Origin: Cocos nucifera
Taxonomy: Eukaryota > Streptophyta > Magnoliopsida > Arecales > Arecaceae
Length of the DNA: 64,000 nt
Assembly: GCA_006176705.1 (NCBI GenBank)
Contig: QRFJ01004944.1
Location: 1 to 64,000 of the forward strand
Direction: 5' to 3'
The translations under genes were made by a program, and so were the position numbers. Below are positions 49,825 through 61,600 of the stretch, piece after piece. The notes under the pieces were generated by a model that was not told the origin of the DNA, searched no databases, and saw only the letters and a program-made list of their open reading frames with translations. The first letter of the stretch is position 1; the number at the start of each line of letters is the position of its first letter.

Positions 49825-52800
49825 TGATCTAAAGTCAATTGACTATAAATCTAAGTCCCATCTTCTCAAGGTGGGTTTCGATCTTCTGCTAGACCAATAG
49901 CTTTGTAAGTAGATCTGTCGCATTATCTGTAGAGTCGACTCTCTTGACCTCGACGTATCCTTTCTCGAGGTAATCATGGATGAGGTGGTATCACCTCTTG
50001 ATGTGTTTAGATTTTTGGTGAGAACCCGACTTCTTAGCAAGGGCTATGGCACCATTATTATCGCAGTACAGAGGAATGGCATCTGATGGTATCACTCCGA
50101 TCTCTATGACGAACTTCTAGTACTAGAATGCCTCCTTTGCAGCTTCTAATGTAGTGATGTATTCTACTTTCATGGTGAATTCTGCTATTACTGTATATTT
50201 GGAACTCTTCCAGCTGACAACACCACCATTACACATAAATAGATTTTCAAATGTCAATTTTCAATCATCTATATCGGACATAAAATTCAAGTCTGTATAC
50301 CCTTGGACTTTAAGTACTCCATTACCATAAACCAAGAACATATCCTTAGCTCTTCTTAAGTACTTAAGGATACATTTCACAGAAGTCCAGTATTCTTCTT
50401 CTGAATTTGACTAATATTTTCTTGTGACACTCAGAACATGGGCTATATCAGGTCATGTACATAACATGGCATACATGAGGCTCCCTATTATAGAAGCATA
50501 AGGGATCTTGCTCATGCGTTCAATCTCCTTTAGTGTGTTGAGACACATTTTCTTGGAGAGATGAATGCCATGTTTGAAGGGTACCAAATGCCTCTTAGAG
50601 TTTTCCATGCTAAACCTCTTTAGCACTTCCTCTATGTACATCCTTTGTGAAAGACCTAGCATCCTATTTGATCTATCTTTATAGACTTTGATTCCAAGAA
50701 TGAAGGATGCTTCTCCTAGTTTTTTCATAAATAATTCTTTAGATAACCATATTTTAACTATGGTCAACATAGGAATATCATTTCCAATAAGGATGATATC
50801 ATCCACATACAATACATAAAGATAATAGCACTCCAACTGATCTTTCTAAAAATACATGGTTCTTCCTCGTTCTTGATGAAACTAAATAATTTGATCACAT
50901 CATTAAAATGAGTATTCCAGCTCTGAGATATTTGCTTGAGTCCATAAATAGACCTTCGCAGCTTGCATACTTTGTGATCAGTATCACTGGATGTGAAATC
51001 CAGTGGCTATTCTATATAGATATCTTATTTGAGATATCCATTTAAGAACGTCATTTTCACATCTATTTTTCATATTTCATAATCGAAATAGGCTGCAACA
51101 GAAAGCAATGTGCGAATGGATTTAAGCATAGCTACTGACGGAAAGGTATCCTGATAGTCAATGCCTTTGTGCTGATTATAACCTTTTGCTACTAATCTTG
51201 CTTTGAATGTCTCTACATTCCCATCTTTACCAATCTTTCTCTTGTAGATCCATTTACACCCAATAGGTACTATACCTTCTGGTGGATCTACCAAGGTCCC
51301 GACTTGATTTAAGTGCATTGAGTCAATTTTTGACTTCATTGCCTCTAACCATTTCTCGGAGTCGATAACTAATATCACCTCGTTATAGGTTTTGGGATCG
51401 TCACCATGAACTTCATTACCTACGAGGAATATTTTCTCTACTTTTTCTGAAATAGTACCTAAGTATCTCTCAGGGGGACGAAAAATTCTTTTCGATCTTC
51501 GAGGTGGAGGAGGTAGTGATTGTATTGGCTCAACCTGATTTGGTTCCAAAGGGTCCTTAGCTCTTTGCTCTTGGGAGACTTTCTCCACTAGCTTGATTTG
51601 CTTTCCAATGCCGCCATCTTGAATAAATTATTTTTTAAAAAAGATGGCATATCGAGTCACAATCACATTATGATCTTCTGAAATATAGAAATAATATCCT
51701 AATGACTCTTTAGGATATCCTATGAATCAAGCTTTAAAGGCCCTATAGTCTAACTTGTCTGCTTGTTGTCTTTTGACATGAGCCGAACAGCCCCAAATTT
51801 TGAGATGACTCAGACTTAGTTTCTTACCATGTCATATCTCATACGGTGTGGTAGGAATGATTTTAGAAGAAACCCTATTCAAAAAATATATAGCAGTTAA
51901 CAAACTATGTCCCCAAAAAAAATCAGGAAGGTCTATGAAGCTCATCATGGATTGGACCATATCTAATAGGATCTGATTTCTTTGTTCTAAAATTTTATTG
52001 AGTTGAGGTGTTCTAGGTGGAGTTCATTGAGAGGCTATGCCATTCTGCTTGAGATAGTCTAAGAATTTTCGACTAAGGTATTCACCTCCTCGATCTGATC
52101 GAAGAACCTTAATGAATTTTTCAATTTGCTTTTCTACTTTATATCTGAATTCTTTAAACTTTTCAAAGGCTTCAGACTTATATCTCATAAGATACACATA
52201 CCCATACCGAGATAAATCATCGATGAAGGTTATGAAGTAGACAAAATTGCTTTTAGCCAGCACATCAAATGGGCCGCACACATCAGTATGCACTAGGGCA
52301 AGTAAATCCGTGGCCCTTTCCCCATGTCCCATAAAAGGGAGTTTAGTCATTTTGCCATGAAGATATTATTCACAAATTGAATATGACTCGAAAGTCAATG
52401 GACTCAATAGCATGATTTTTTCTAATTTGTTAATCATATCTTCTGCTATATGATCTAGTCTAAGGTGCCATAGATACCTATCGTTTGGACTATCCCTGGG
52501 TCATTTTGATTTTATGGCATTTTTATTTTGCTCAATATTAAAAATAGATACATCAATATGTAACTGGTAAAGACCGTTAATAAGGAAACCACTTGCAATT
52601 TTATGTCTTTCATAAAGAATGTTACAATGGTCCTTAAGAAAACTAATTACATATTCTTCTTATGCTAAACATGAAACAAAAATCAAATTTCTGCTTGCTG
52701 CAGGCACATAATTACAATCCCTAAGTACTAAATCTAAACTAGATGGTAGTCGAAGAGGGTAGGTTCCTATGGCCGCAACAGCAACTCTTGCTCCATTTTT

Positions 52801-52850
52801 GATGCGTAGGATCATCTCACCATCCCTCAGCCTTCTGCTATCCTGAAGAT
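49825..52850 (-). pseudogene. Element F integrase-RT-RNase H (broken)
   Basis: Minus strand. The integrase core is open at 52350-52024 with VHTDVCGPF and RSDRGGEY. A TAA at 51628-51630 marks the integrase/RT junction. After it the same frame is open to 51070 through the linker (PPPPRRSKR), WLEAMKSKID, GCKWIYKRKIG, KARLVAKGYNQ and DYQDTFPSVAMLKSIRTLL. It is then broken, with MDVKTAFL changed to KIDVKMTFL. The frame 50836-50453 covers LYVDDIILIGND and MLGLSQRMYIEEVLKRFSMENS. RNase H from about 50290 to 49850 is degenerate. Not functional, but the domain order is complete. Confidence 0.88.
51628..51630 (-). other. In-frame stop (TAA) between integrase and RT, element F
   Basis: It lies at the position of TAG in A (1686-1688) and G (60412-60414) and of a glutamate codon in E. 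The frame stays open on the downstream side for nearly 190 codons. Confidence 0.8.
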
Positions 52851-53779
52851 CCTATATGAAAGTGCACAAATAAGTACTAGAACTAGAGTCAAGCATCCAA
52901 CTGGATGCAGAAGAAATTGTAAGGTTAGATTCAATAATGAGTATACCTCCAGAAGGACCTGCCTCCTTCTTATTCTTTAGGGTGGTTAGGTATGTAGGGC
53001 AGTTTCGCTTCTAGTGGCCATCGGTATTACAATGAAAATAGTTTTCTTTATCAGCGGCCTTCTTTGGCTCTGCCTTCTTTTTCTTTCCTCCTTCCATCTT
53101 CTACTTTTTCACAGACTTTTTCTTCTTTCTAAAAGACTTTTTCTTGAAAGAAATCCATTCCATAGCAAATACTGAGCCTTTAGAATCTTTCATTGAAAGC
53201 TCAGCAGTAACCAACATGTTCATAAGTTCGGCCAGAGTATTTTAAAGTTTATGCATATGGTAGTTCATGATGAACTGCCTATTTGCATCAGTCAAGGATT
53301 ATAGAATTATATCATTTTGTAGATCCAGGTCTAACTTCACTCCAAGCTTCTCAAAGTTCTTCTAAGTTCTTGATCATAAGATAATGATCTTGAACTGACT
53401 GCCCATCATGCATTGTAGCTTTGAATAGTCATTTAGTGATATGATATTTGGCTACGTGACTCTGTTCACCAAACATGTCTTATAGGTGAGCCAATATTTG
53501 GCGGGCAGTCTTGATATCTTCATATTGGCGTTGAAGCTTATCAGACATCGAACCCAACATGTAGTATCTGGCCTTATTATCTTCGTTCGTCCACTTATCA
53601 AGAGATGCTTTCTGTTCAGCGGATGGATGAGCTGGTAAGGTGGGAGGATCCTGGTCTAATACATGAGTTAACTTCTCAAAATTCAAAATGATTTTAAAGT
53701 TCCAGAGCCAATCCTTGTAATTGGATCCAGTCAGTCTATGGGTGTCCAGGATACGTGCTAGTGGGTTGGATGTAGACAT
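52851..53779 (-). pseudogene. Element F gag-protease (broken)
   Basis: The ATG complement is at 53777-53779 (MSTSNPLARIL; an in-frame upstream ATG exists at 53803). The Gag core is open to the stop near 53480 and contains the TGA at 53429-53431 that A and G share. The CCHC area lies at about 53000-53050, followed by the protease motif near 52890. Lysine-rich stretch at about 53070-53140. Several stops. Confidence 0.85.
53429..53431 (-). other. In-frame TGA within gag, element F
   Basis: Context AAATGACTATTC. The same codon is TGA in A (3481-3483) and G (62207-62209). Confidence 0.8.
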
Positions 53780-55637
53780 TTTGCTTTTCTTATAGAAAGT
53801 CAAAGTTTCTAGTTAGATATTGTAATTAAGATTTGACCAATTTATTTAGAAATTTAATTTCTAAATAAATTACCTTCCACTATTTTTTTAGATTCCTACA
53901 CCCCCTATATAGAAATGTGAAAATCTCCATGATTACAGATTTCTAATGGATGGTGCAGTCCCACCAACGACTCATCACCTCACCTAACAGTTATTAGTGA
54001 TGGGTTAGCCAATGAGTGGATAACACTTGTCCAATGATTTTCTAATCATGGTGCACCCAAACTTGGTCTCTAATTCATGAATCTCACCATGCCTGGAATA
54101 TTGATTCACTCCTTAGTTAAGTTAGACCCATCATTTGCATAGATTGGATTCCTAATTGGGTCTCTCATCATATCCAAAATATTGAGCCTAATTTATTCTC
54201 CAGCCCGTAGCATCCAATGCCTAATAGACATGATTGCATCTTTTCAGTGCAACTGAACCACTATGACTAGTCGAGAACAATCAACCTTGGGAAGGGCCCG
54301 CATATCTACAATGGTGGAAGATCTTAGACTTAATCTTTTTTTAGGAAGATTTGATTTAGGCCTTTTTAAACTTGACTTACAATAGCCATAACAATTATGA
54401 CTAACCTAGTGGCTTGGGTCAGCTTGGATTGTTAACCACCTTAGATCCGGATTGGGTCGATAAATATGGCCAGGTAAGTGAGACCGATGGAAGGGATATG
54501 CCATTAACTCGACAAGAATGCATTCGAGTCGAGTAGCTTCCAATTAAAAATCAGTCGATCGTATCTGTCAGACTTACCTTAGATACCAAATTGTTGAGCT
54601 AGTACGAATCAGGTTAGCCTACAATCCAAACTCTAACCACTGAGCCTAATTAGATCTTAGCTTGATCGATCACTCATATGATTCGATCTTGACCCAGACT
54701 TAATCCTATTAGGCTGGTCAATTTAAGCACTCTTGATCTCATCTAACCAACTCTTGATTCAATTTGACCAACCGCTAGACCTAATAGAGCTACCTAAGCC
54801 TGAACCCAATTTTATGAATATATCTTAAATCTAAAAATTCTTAATTTTTAGATTTAATATATTTTATAATCTTAATTCTTAATTAATTTTAGGGTTCACA
54901 AACAAAATATATAAATAAAATCCTAGGATTTCAGGATCTAGGATTTTGTAAAAGATAAGTTTTAGATTTTTGATTAAGGACGAATGCGTAGTACTCCTAC
55001 ACATTATAAGAACACCCCATCGAATGGGAGAGGGCATTTAAACCCTACTTTATTCTTATGATCGGACGGCCAAGGAAAATGCCTTAATCAAAAATATGTA
55101 AACTATAAAACTAGTTAGATCTACATCATATATCTCATCTATAAAAATTGATCTAACTATAAACATATTTTGCATACATCTTCATGTATCATATCATGCA
55201 TGTTTTCAGATCTAAATTATCTTATAATCTCTAAAAAATTAAATTTAAATTTATCATATCAAATTAAAATCTATTCTAGATAATTATGTAGAACTATTTT
55301 ACAACTAGTCTAAACATGCATTCATCATATCTCATATGAACAAAAATTAAATAACTTTATTTTTTATTTTTTAGATCTTATTATAATATTCATAATACCA
55401 AAAAATAGTAAATAAATAGATCTAAAAATTATAACTTAATCAAATTAAATTATGATCATGCTAGGCTACACATAGAACAATTCTATTCTACAACTAGTCA
55501 TGTATCTTGTACAACTTAAACCTAAATTATTTGATTTTTAATTTTTTAATTTTAGATCTAATTACATCTCATGTGATATATAAAATTATCTAATTATTAG
55601 ATCAAAAATAAAATTAGATCTAATAGAAAATGCAATC
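53780..55637 (-). other. Element F untranslated leader
   Basis: 1.86 kb, collinear with the other leaders. Non-coding; AT-rich next to the primer site. Confidence 0.8.
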
Positions 55638-55651
55638 TGGCTCTGATACCA
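55638..55651 (-). promoter_or_regulatory. Primer-binding site of element F (tRNA-iMet)
   Basis: TGGTATCAGAGCCA on the minus strand, two bases from the 5' LTR. Confidence 0.95.
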
Positions 55652-55653
55652 TT

Positions 55654-56167
55654 TGAAGGGAAAACCTAGTTTTCCGAATTAGGTTAGTTCAGATCTGATT
55701 GGATCAAGAGAGATATTTCAAAAATTTTTCTCTTGAATCTAGTTCAAATTTGAGACTTTTTAGATCTAATATTATTGATCTAATAAAAAAAATAATATAA
55801 AAAATAAATTAAATCTAATTTAATTTATCTTATTGAGGGTAATTTGATTATCTTATGATGATCCTGATGTCTGCCTGAGGTTCTGGATCTAACCATGTAA
55901 GTACCTGGCCTCTACCGGTATTCGCATAGATAGGATCTAAAGATCTTCTCCTTTTTTATCACTTCTTCAAAAATCAGATCTGGATCTGATTTTGAAGATC
56001 TTCAAAACTTCTTTTGAAGATGTGAGTTGTCTCCTGTAGCAGTGCTGCCTTCTTCCTTTTTCTATCGCCTTTCTCTTACTTGGATCGTACCAAACTAAAG
56101 CCCAAAAATTCTTGGGTGAGGGTAGGAGAGAGAAGACCTGAAGATGGCATGGAGGAGGGAGAGGGGT
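55654..56167 (-). repeat. Element F 5' LTR, U5-side fragment
   Basis: Starts TGAAGGGAAAACC and aligns with 47538-48056 of its own 3' LTR up to GAGGAGGGAGAGGGGT, then stops matching at 56167/56168. It keeps the palindrome GGAAAAC/GTTTTCC (55659-55675). Confidence 0.9.
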
Positions 56168-56399
56168 AAAAGGAATATGCCCTCAAGTAAATCAAAATTT
56201 ATTTATTTATTTGGGCTGTTCTTTGTCTTCCAAACTCATGTAATGATATTTTAAAATAAATAAAGGCATTTATTTCATCATATGCAGTGTCTTATTGTTT
56301 ATTTAAGATTATAATAAATCTCATAAATTAAGGCTAGGATTTTAGGATTATGATGAGATCATACCAGTGAGACCTAGATCCCCTATTAACTGGTGAATG
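56168..56399 (+). repeat. LTR-like fragment H
   Basis: 232 bp unlike the flanking family. Its head (GGAATATGCCCTCAAGTAAATC) resembles the start of a copia LTR of the TGT..GAATATGCCCT type. It interrupts F's LTR and is itself interrupted by G at 56400. Identity uncertain. Confidence 0.45.
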
Positions 56400-56403
56400 T
56401 GAA

Positions 56404-56421
56404 GGGAAATCCTGATTTCCC
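56404..56421 (-). other. U5-end palindrome of element G
   Basis: GGGAAATC-CT-GATTTCCC in plus coordinates, ending four bases from the LTR terminus. As RNA it could fold as a 7-bp stem or pair between two genomes. Confidence 0.7.
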
Positions 56422-56974
56422 GGTCCAGGTTCGTCCAGATCTGATTAGATCAAGAGATATATTTCAAAAATTTTCTCTTGATCTTAATCAGATCTTGATA
56501 TGTTTCAGATCTGATTCTTATTATTTTAATAAATAAAATAAAATAAGATAAATTAAATCAAATTTAATTTACCTGATTTGGGTAATCCTATTACCCTGTA
56601 GATGATCCTGATTGCAGCGGAAGGTTCTGGATCTTAGCCACGCAAGCGCCTGGCCTCTACCGGTATCCACTCGGGTTGGATCTGGAGATCCTCTTCTTCT
56701 CTATCACACCTCCAAAAATCAGATCTGGATCTGATCTGGAGGATCTTCAAAACTCTTTTGAAGATCTGCAGTCGTCCTTTTGCAGCAGCGCAGCCTTCTT
56801 GCTTTTGATCGCCTTTCCTTGATCTGAATCGCACCAAACTAAGTCCAAAACACTTTTGGACGTGGAGAGCAAGGGGAGAAGAGAGTATGGCATGGAGAAG
56901 GAGGGGAGAGGCAGCCTTGGGGCGTGGGAAATCTCTATTGAATTCACTTAGGATTAGGGTTGGGCGCAGGGTCT

Positions 56975-56982
56975 TATTTATA
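56975..56982 (-). promoter_or_regulatory. TATA box of element G LTR
   Basis: TATAAATA on the minus strand, matching 21188-21195 in B. Confidence 0.75.
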
Positions 56983-57291
56983 GACCTCTTGTGATCCAAC
57001 TCCTCTTCCTCTCAACCAATCACAACCCTTTGTGAAATCAGATCTAAATCTGATTGGTTGAAAAAGAGACCCCTGGATTCCTCCTTAGAGGGCGCCTAAG
57101 ACCAGTCAAACTGGATTCTTAGTAGAACTCTGAATTGGAATCCTAAAGGGAGGTGGAGTCCTTGTCCAACAAGGACTCCTAGGCGCCTCCTACTTGGGCT
57201 CACGCCACCCTTGGCGTGCGCCCTTCTCCTTGCCAGGTTCTGGCAGGGGGACAAGGCCCCCACCAGCTCTCCAATAGGTGCATGACATGTG

Positions 57292-57357
57292 GTCAAAAGT
57301 CAAAGGGTCAATGGTCAACGTTTGACCAGTCAAAGGTAGACTTTTGACCAAAGTCAA
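57292..57357. promoter_or_regulatory. W-box cluster in element G LTR
   Basis: Eight TTGAC/GTCAA cores in 66 bp (57292, 57299, 57307, 57314, 57322, 57329, 57344, 57353), upstream of the TATA box in element orientation. Confidence 0.6.
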
Positions 57358-58682
57358 AGAACAAGAAATGGCAGGTGACCAAAAATGGCAGGTAATGTCT
57401 TACAAATAAGACAACCTATTCTGACTTGGACAACCTCCAGTCAGACCATATGAAGGCCTCTGATTGAGCACAAACTCCTTTGGCTCAGTCAGGACAACTT
57501 ATTTATGATAGTAAAAGAAGAACGTTAGGTTCAATCGAGTGCTAGCACGATTTCCTTGAACCTAATTGAATCTCATTCAGATCAATTGAACTAGATCAGT
57601 TCAATTGATGATCACCAGATTCAAACCCTTGTTTGTGTGACCCAGTTAGGTTCAGTTCTGTATGGTAATGGGATATGTCATGATCTCTATCATAGACATC
57701 ATCGAAACTCCTTTCGATGGATCAGAACTCTTCTGATTCGAACAGCTAGAATGATCGATCATCTAAATCATTCTAATTGCTCCCAAAATCCACCAGTGAC
57801 ACCTAGCAGTATATGGTGGCAACCCATCAGAGCTGAATGCGAACCTCTTGGTGCAGCTACCTGTGTGATTCAAGTTCTTCTATCTTGAGCCCCGATCAGA
57901 TTAGGGTTAAGGTGAACTCGTCAAACCCTAGTCTCTGTCATATGATGTAATCATTCGATTCGAGTCCAATGTGAAAATCTAAATAGAAACTCTTTCTATT
58001 ATTTCACTCTACCATGGCCATGGATTTCTGGACTTGATTCTCATGATCATCATAGGGCTACTCCTCTACCACCGAGGTAGATAGATCCCATCTTGATGCA
58101 ATCCAGTTCCTACAATGAACATGCTATAGCCAACATACACCTCAGGGTTCCATATGGCTAGGAGACCGAGTAATGGTGTAGTCAAACTATAACACCCTCA
58201 AGGTGAACTGCCGATGCATCTCAGGTCAAAGAACCAGACACACTACTGCAGCATCGAGTCAGTCATTGACGAGAAGGTAGACTTCCCTAATGACTACTCG
58301 AGGTGGTCACGCTCAGTGCCCTCGTTCTCTAACGAGTACCTGTACTCTCGCTCCGGTGTCTCCACACCGTAGACTCAAGACTCATCTACTAAAGAGAAGC
58401 GATCGTACACCAACCTTCCGGATCAATCACCATCCTCGTGATGATCCTATGGTCGGGAGCTGTTTATGAGTTAATAATGATTATTCATGTCTTAAATTTT
58501 CAACTCTTGAAAATATGAATTATCATTACCATTAACTCAAAGGATGTATCACAGACACTAAATACACATGTGTGATAGAAAATAACCCATTTCATTAATT
58601 ATAGTCAAAATTACAATTTTGCCCCTAGAAGTGTATTACAAGTGTCAGCCAATTCTGGCTTCTAGGGCACATATATCTAACA

Positions 58683-58693
58683 ATCTCCCACTT
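58683..58693 (-). promoter_or_regulatory. Polypurine tract of element G
   Basis: AAGTGGGAGAT on the minus strand, adjoining TGTTAGATATATG. Confidence 0.92.
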
Positions 58694-61600
58694 GTCCTAA
58701 AGCCAATTGGCTACAAGTCTAAGTCCCATCTTCTCAAGGTGGGCTTCGATCTTCTGCTGGCCCAACGGCTTTGTAAGTGGGTCTGCCACATTATCTGTGG
58801 AGTTGACTCTCTTGACCTCAACGTAACCTTTCTCAAGGTAATCGCGGATGAGATGATATCGCCGCTCAATGTGCTTGGACTTCTGGTGAGACCTCGGCTC
58901 CTTAGCAAGGGCTATGGCGCCATTGTTGTCCAGTAAAGAGGAATTGCTTACTCCAATTTCTGCAGAACTCTTCCAGCACAAATATATTCTGCTTCCAGTG
59001 GAATCTGCTATCAGTTTGCTTGGATCTTCCAGTCGACTTTCGATCATCTATATCGGACATGAAGTCCGAGTCTGTGTATCCCTGGAACTTGGAGTTCTCC
59101 ATTACCAAAGACCAACATCATATCCTTAGTTCTTCTCAAGTACTTAAGGATACATTTCACAGAAGTCCAGTGTTCTTCACCTGGATTTGACTGATATCTG
59201 CTTGTGACACTCACAGCATGGGCTATATCAGGTCGTGTACATAGCATGGCATACATGAGGCTCCCTATTGCAGAAGCATAAGGGATCTTGCTCATGCGTT
59301 CTATTTCCTCAGGTGTGCTGGGGCACATCTTCTTGGAAAGATGAATACCATGTCTGAAGGGTATTAATCCCCTCTTAGAGTTTTCCATACTAAACCTCTT
59401 TAGTACTTCCTCTATGTACATCTTCTGTGAAAGTCCTAGCATCCTATTCGGTCTATCCCTATAGACCTTAATTCCTAGAATAAAGGATGCTTCACCTAGG
59501 TCTTTCATGGAGAATTCCTTAGGACAACCACATCTTGACTGATGTCAACATGGGAATATCATTCCCAATAAGGAGGATGTCATCCACGTACAATACGAGG
59601 AAGACAACAGCGCTCCCACTGACCCTTTTGAAAACACATGGTTCCTCTTCATTTTTGATGAAACCAAACTTTTTGATCACATCATTGAAACGAGTGTTCC
59701 AGCTCCGAGATGCTTGCTTAAGTCCATATATGGACCTTTGCAGCTTGCAAACCTTGTGATCAGTATCACTGGATGTGAAACCTAGCGGCTGTTCCATATA
59801 GATATCTTCCTCAAGATATCCATTTAGGAATGCCGTTTTCACGTCCATTTGCCATATTTCATAATCGAAATAGGCTGCAACAGCAAGCAATGTGCGGATG
59901 GATTTTAGCATAGCTACCGGGGAAAAGGTATCCTGATAGTCAATGCCTTCACGTTGACTATAACCTTTTGCCACCAGTCTAGCCTTGAATGTCTCCACAT
60001 TCCCATCTGCACCAATCTTTCTCTTGAAGATCCATTTACACCCAATAGGTACTATACCTTCTGGTGGATCTACCAAGGTCCAGACTTGGTTTGAGTGCAT
60101 CGAGTCGAATCTTCTGACTTCATTGCCTCAAGCCATTTCTCGGAGTCGATATCTGATATCGCCTCGTTGTAGGTTTTGGGATCATCACCATGAGCACCAT
60201 TACCTATGAGGAACATTTCCTCTACATCCTCTGAAATAATACCTAAGTATCTTTCAGGGGGACGGGAAACTCTTTCCGATCTACGAGGTGGAGGAGGTAG
60301 TGTTCTTATTGGCTCAACCTGATTTGGTTCCACTTGGTCCTTAGCTCTTTCTGCTTGTGAGACTTTCTCATCAAGCTTAATCTGCTTTCCAATGCCACTA
60401 TCTTGAATAAACTATTTTTCAAGAAATATGGCATGTCGACTCACAATCACATTGTGGTCTTCTGGAATGTAGAAATAGTATCCTAATGACTCTTTAGGAT
60501 ATCCTATGAATCGAGCTCTAAAGGACCTAAACTCTAACTTGTCCGCTTGTTGTCTTTTGACATAAGCCGGACAACCCCAAATTCTGAGATGACTCAGACT
60601 TGGTTTCTTACCGTGCCATATCTCATACGGTGTGGTAGGAACGGTTTTAGAGGGAACCCTATTCAGTAAATAGATTGAAGTTAATAATGAATGTCCCCAA
60701 AGAAAATCTGGGAGGTCTGTGAAGCTCATCATGGATCGAACCATATCCAATAGAGTCCGATTTCTCCGTTCTGAAACCCCGTTGAGTTGAGGTGTTCCTG
60801 GTGGAGTCCATTGAGAGACTATGCCATTTTCCTTAAGATAGTCTAGGAATTCCCGGCTAAGGTATTCACCTCCTCGATCTGATCGAAGAACCTTAATGGG
60901 TTTTCCAGTTTGTTTTTCTACTTCATGTCTGAATTCTTTGAACTTTTCAAAGGCTTCAGACTTATGTCTCATAAGATACACATACCCATACCTAGACAGA
61001 TCATCGGTAAAGGTAATGAAGTAGACAAAATTGCCTCTAGCCGGCACATCGAATGGGCCGCACACATCAGTATGTACTAGGGCAAGGAGATCTGTGGCCC
61101 TCTCCCCATGTCCAACAAAAGGGAGTTTAGTCATTTTGCCTTGAAGACAAGATTCACAAGTTGGATATGACTCAAAAGTCAATGGACTCAATAGCCCATT
61201 TTTCTCCAATTTGTTAATCCTATCTTCTGCTATATGACCTAATCTCAGGTGCCATAGATATCTGTCGTTTGGACTATCCCTAGGTCGTTTGGCATTCACG
61301 TTTTGCTCGATAGTTAAAACAGGTACATCAATATGCAACTGATAAAGACCATTAACAAGGAAACCATTTGCAATTTTATTTCTTTCATAAAGAATGTTAC
61401 AATGGTCCTTAAAGAAGGTGATCACATAACCTTCTTGTGCTAAGCATGAAACAGAAATCAAATTCCTGCTAGCTGCAGGCACATAATAACAGTCTTTTAA
61501 AACTAAGTCTAAACCAGATGGTAATCGCAGAGGGTATGTTCCCACGGCTACTGCAGCAACTCTTGCTCCATTACCGACGCGTAGGATCATGTCTCCATCC
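58694..61600 (-). pseudogene. Element G integrase-RT-RNase H (broken)
   Basis: The long frame 62010-60412 carries GAG-pre-integrase, the HHCC zinc motif (HLRLGH, CESCLQGK near 61138-61157) and a complete integrase core (VHTDVCGPF, RSDRGGEY, GVSERRNRT). It ends at TAG 60412-60414. RT continues in the same frame after the stop (PPPPRRSERV, SEKWLEAMKS) and shifts near 60110. The next open stretch, 60100-59519, holds KARLVAKGYSQREGIDY, MDVKTAFLNGY, KLQRSIYGLKQ and YVDD (59579-59590). Another shift follows near 59516, then KDLGEASFILGIKVYRD (59508-59044). RNase H keeps FMSDIDDRKS and the C-terminal KHIERRYHLIRDY and ADPLTK motifs, but lacks about 90 bases of its middle compared with F (58925-59050). 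Integrase would insert cDNA and RT/RNase H would make it; this copy cannot make a full polyprotein. Confidence 0.92.
60412..60414 (-). other. In-frame TAG between integrase and RT, element G
   Basis: Context GAAAAATAGTTTATT. The downstream frame is open for about 100 codons. Same place as stops in A, B (shifted) and F. Confidence 0.85.

Larger units (their letters stand above)
47538..56167 (-). mobile_element. Element F: Angela-type copia, 5' LTR truncated
   Basis: 3' LTR 47538-49814, polypurine tract, pol, gag, leader, tRNA-iMet primer site, and a 5' LTR that breaks at 56167. Same family as A, B and G, but older: many substitutions throughout. It sits in the RT of E; the left flank is GTAAG. 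Confidence 0.93.
56400..58682 (-). repeat. Element G 3' LTR (2.28 kb)
   Basis: TGAAGGGAAATCC...TATCTAACA in plus coordinates. It carries the U5 palindrome (56404-56421), TATAAATA (56975-56982) and a W-box cluster (57292-57357). Nearly identical to the B 5' LTR and the solo LTR at 34533. Confidence 0.95.

Noticed and set aside
57637..57888. Antisense ORF in the LTR (MTQLGSVLYGNG...) recurring at 20266-20532, 30823-31038 and 35682-36029
   Set aside because: It lies on the strand opposite to LTR transcription, and its recurrence follows from near-identity of the LTRs. In the older LTRs of F and A the frame is broken, so there is no sign of coding constraint.
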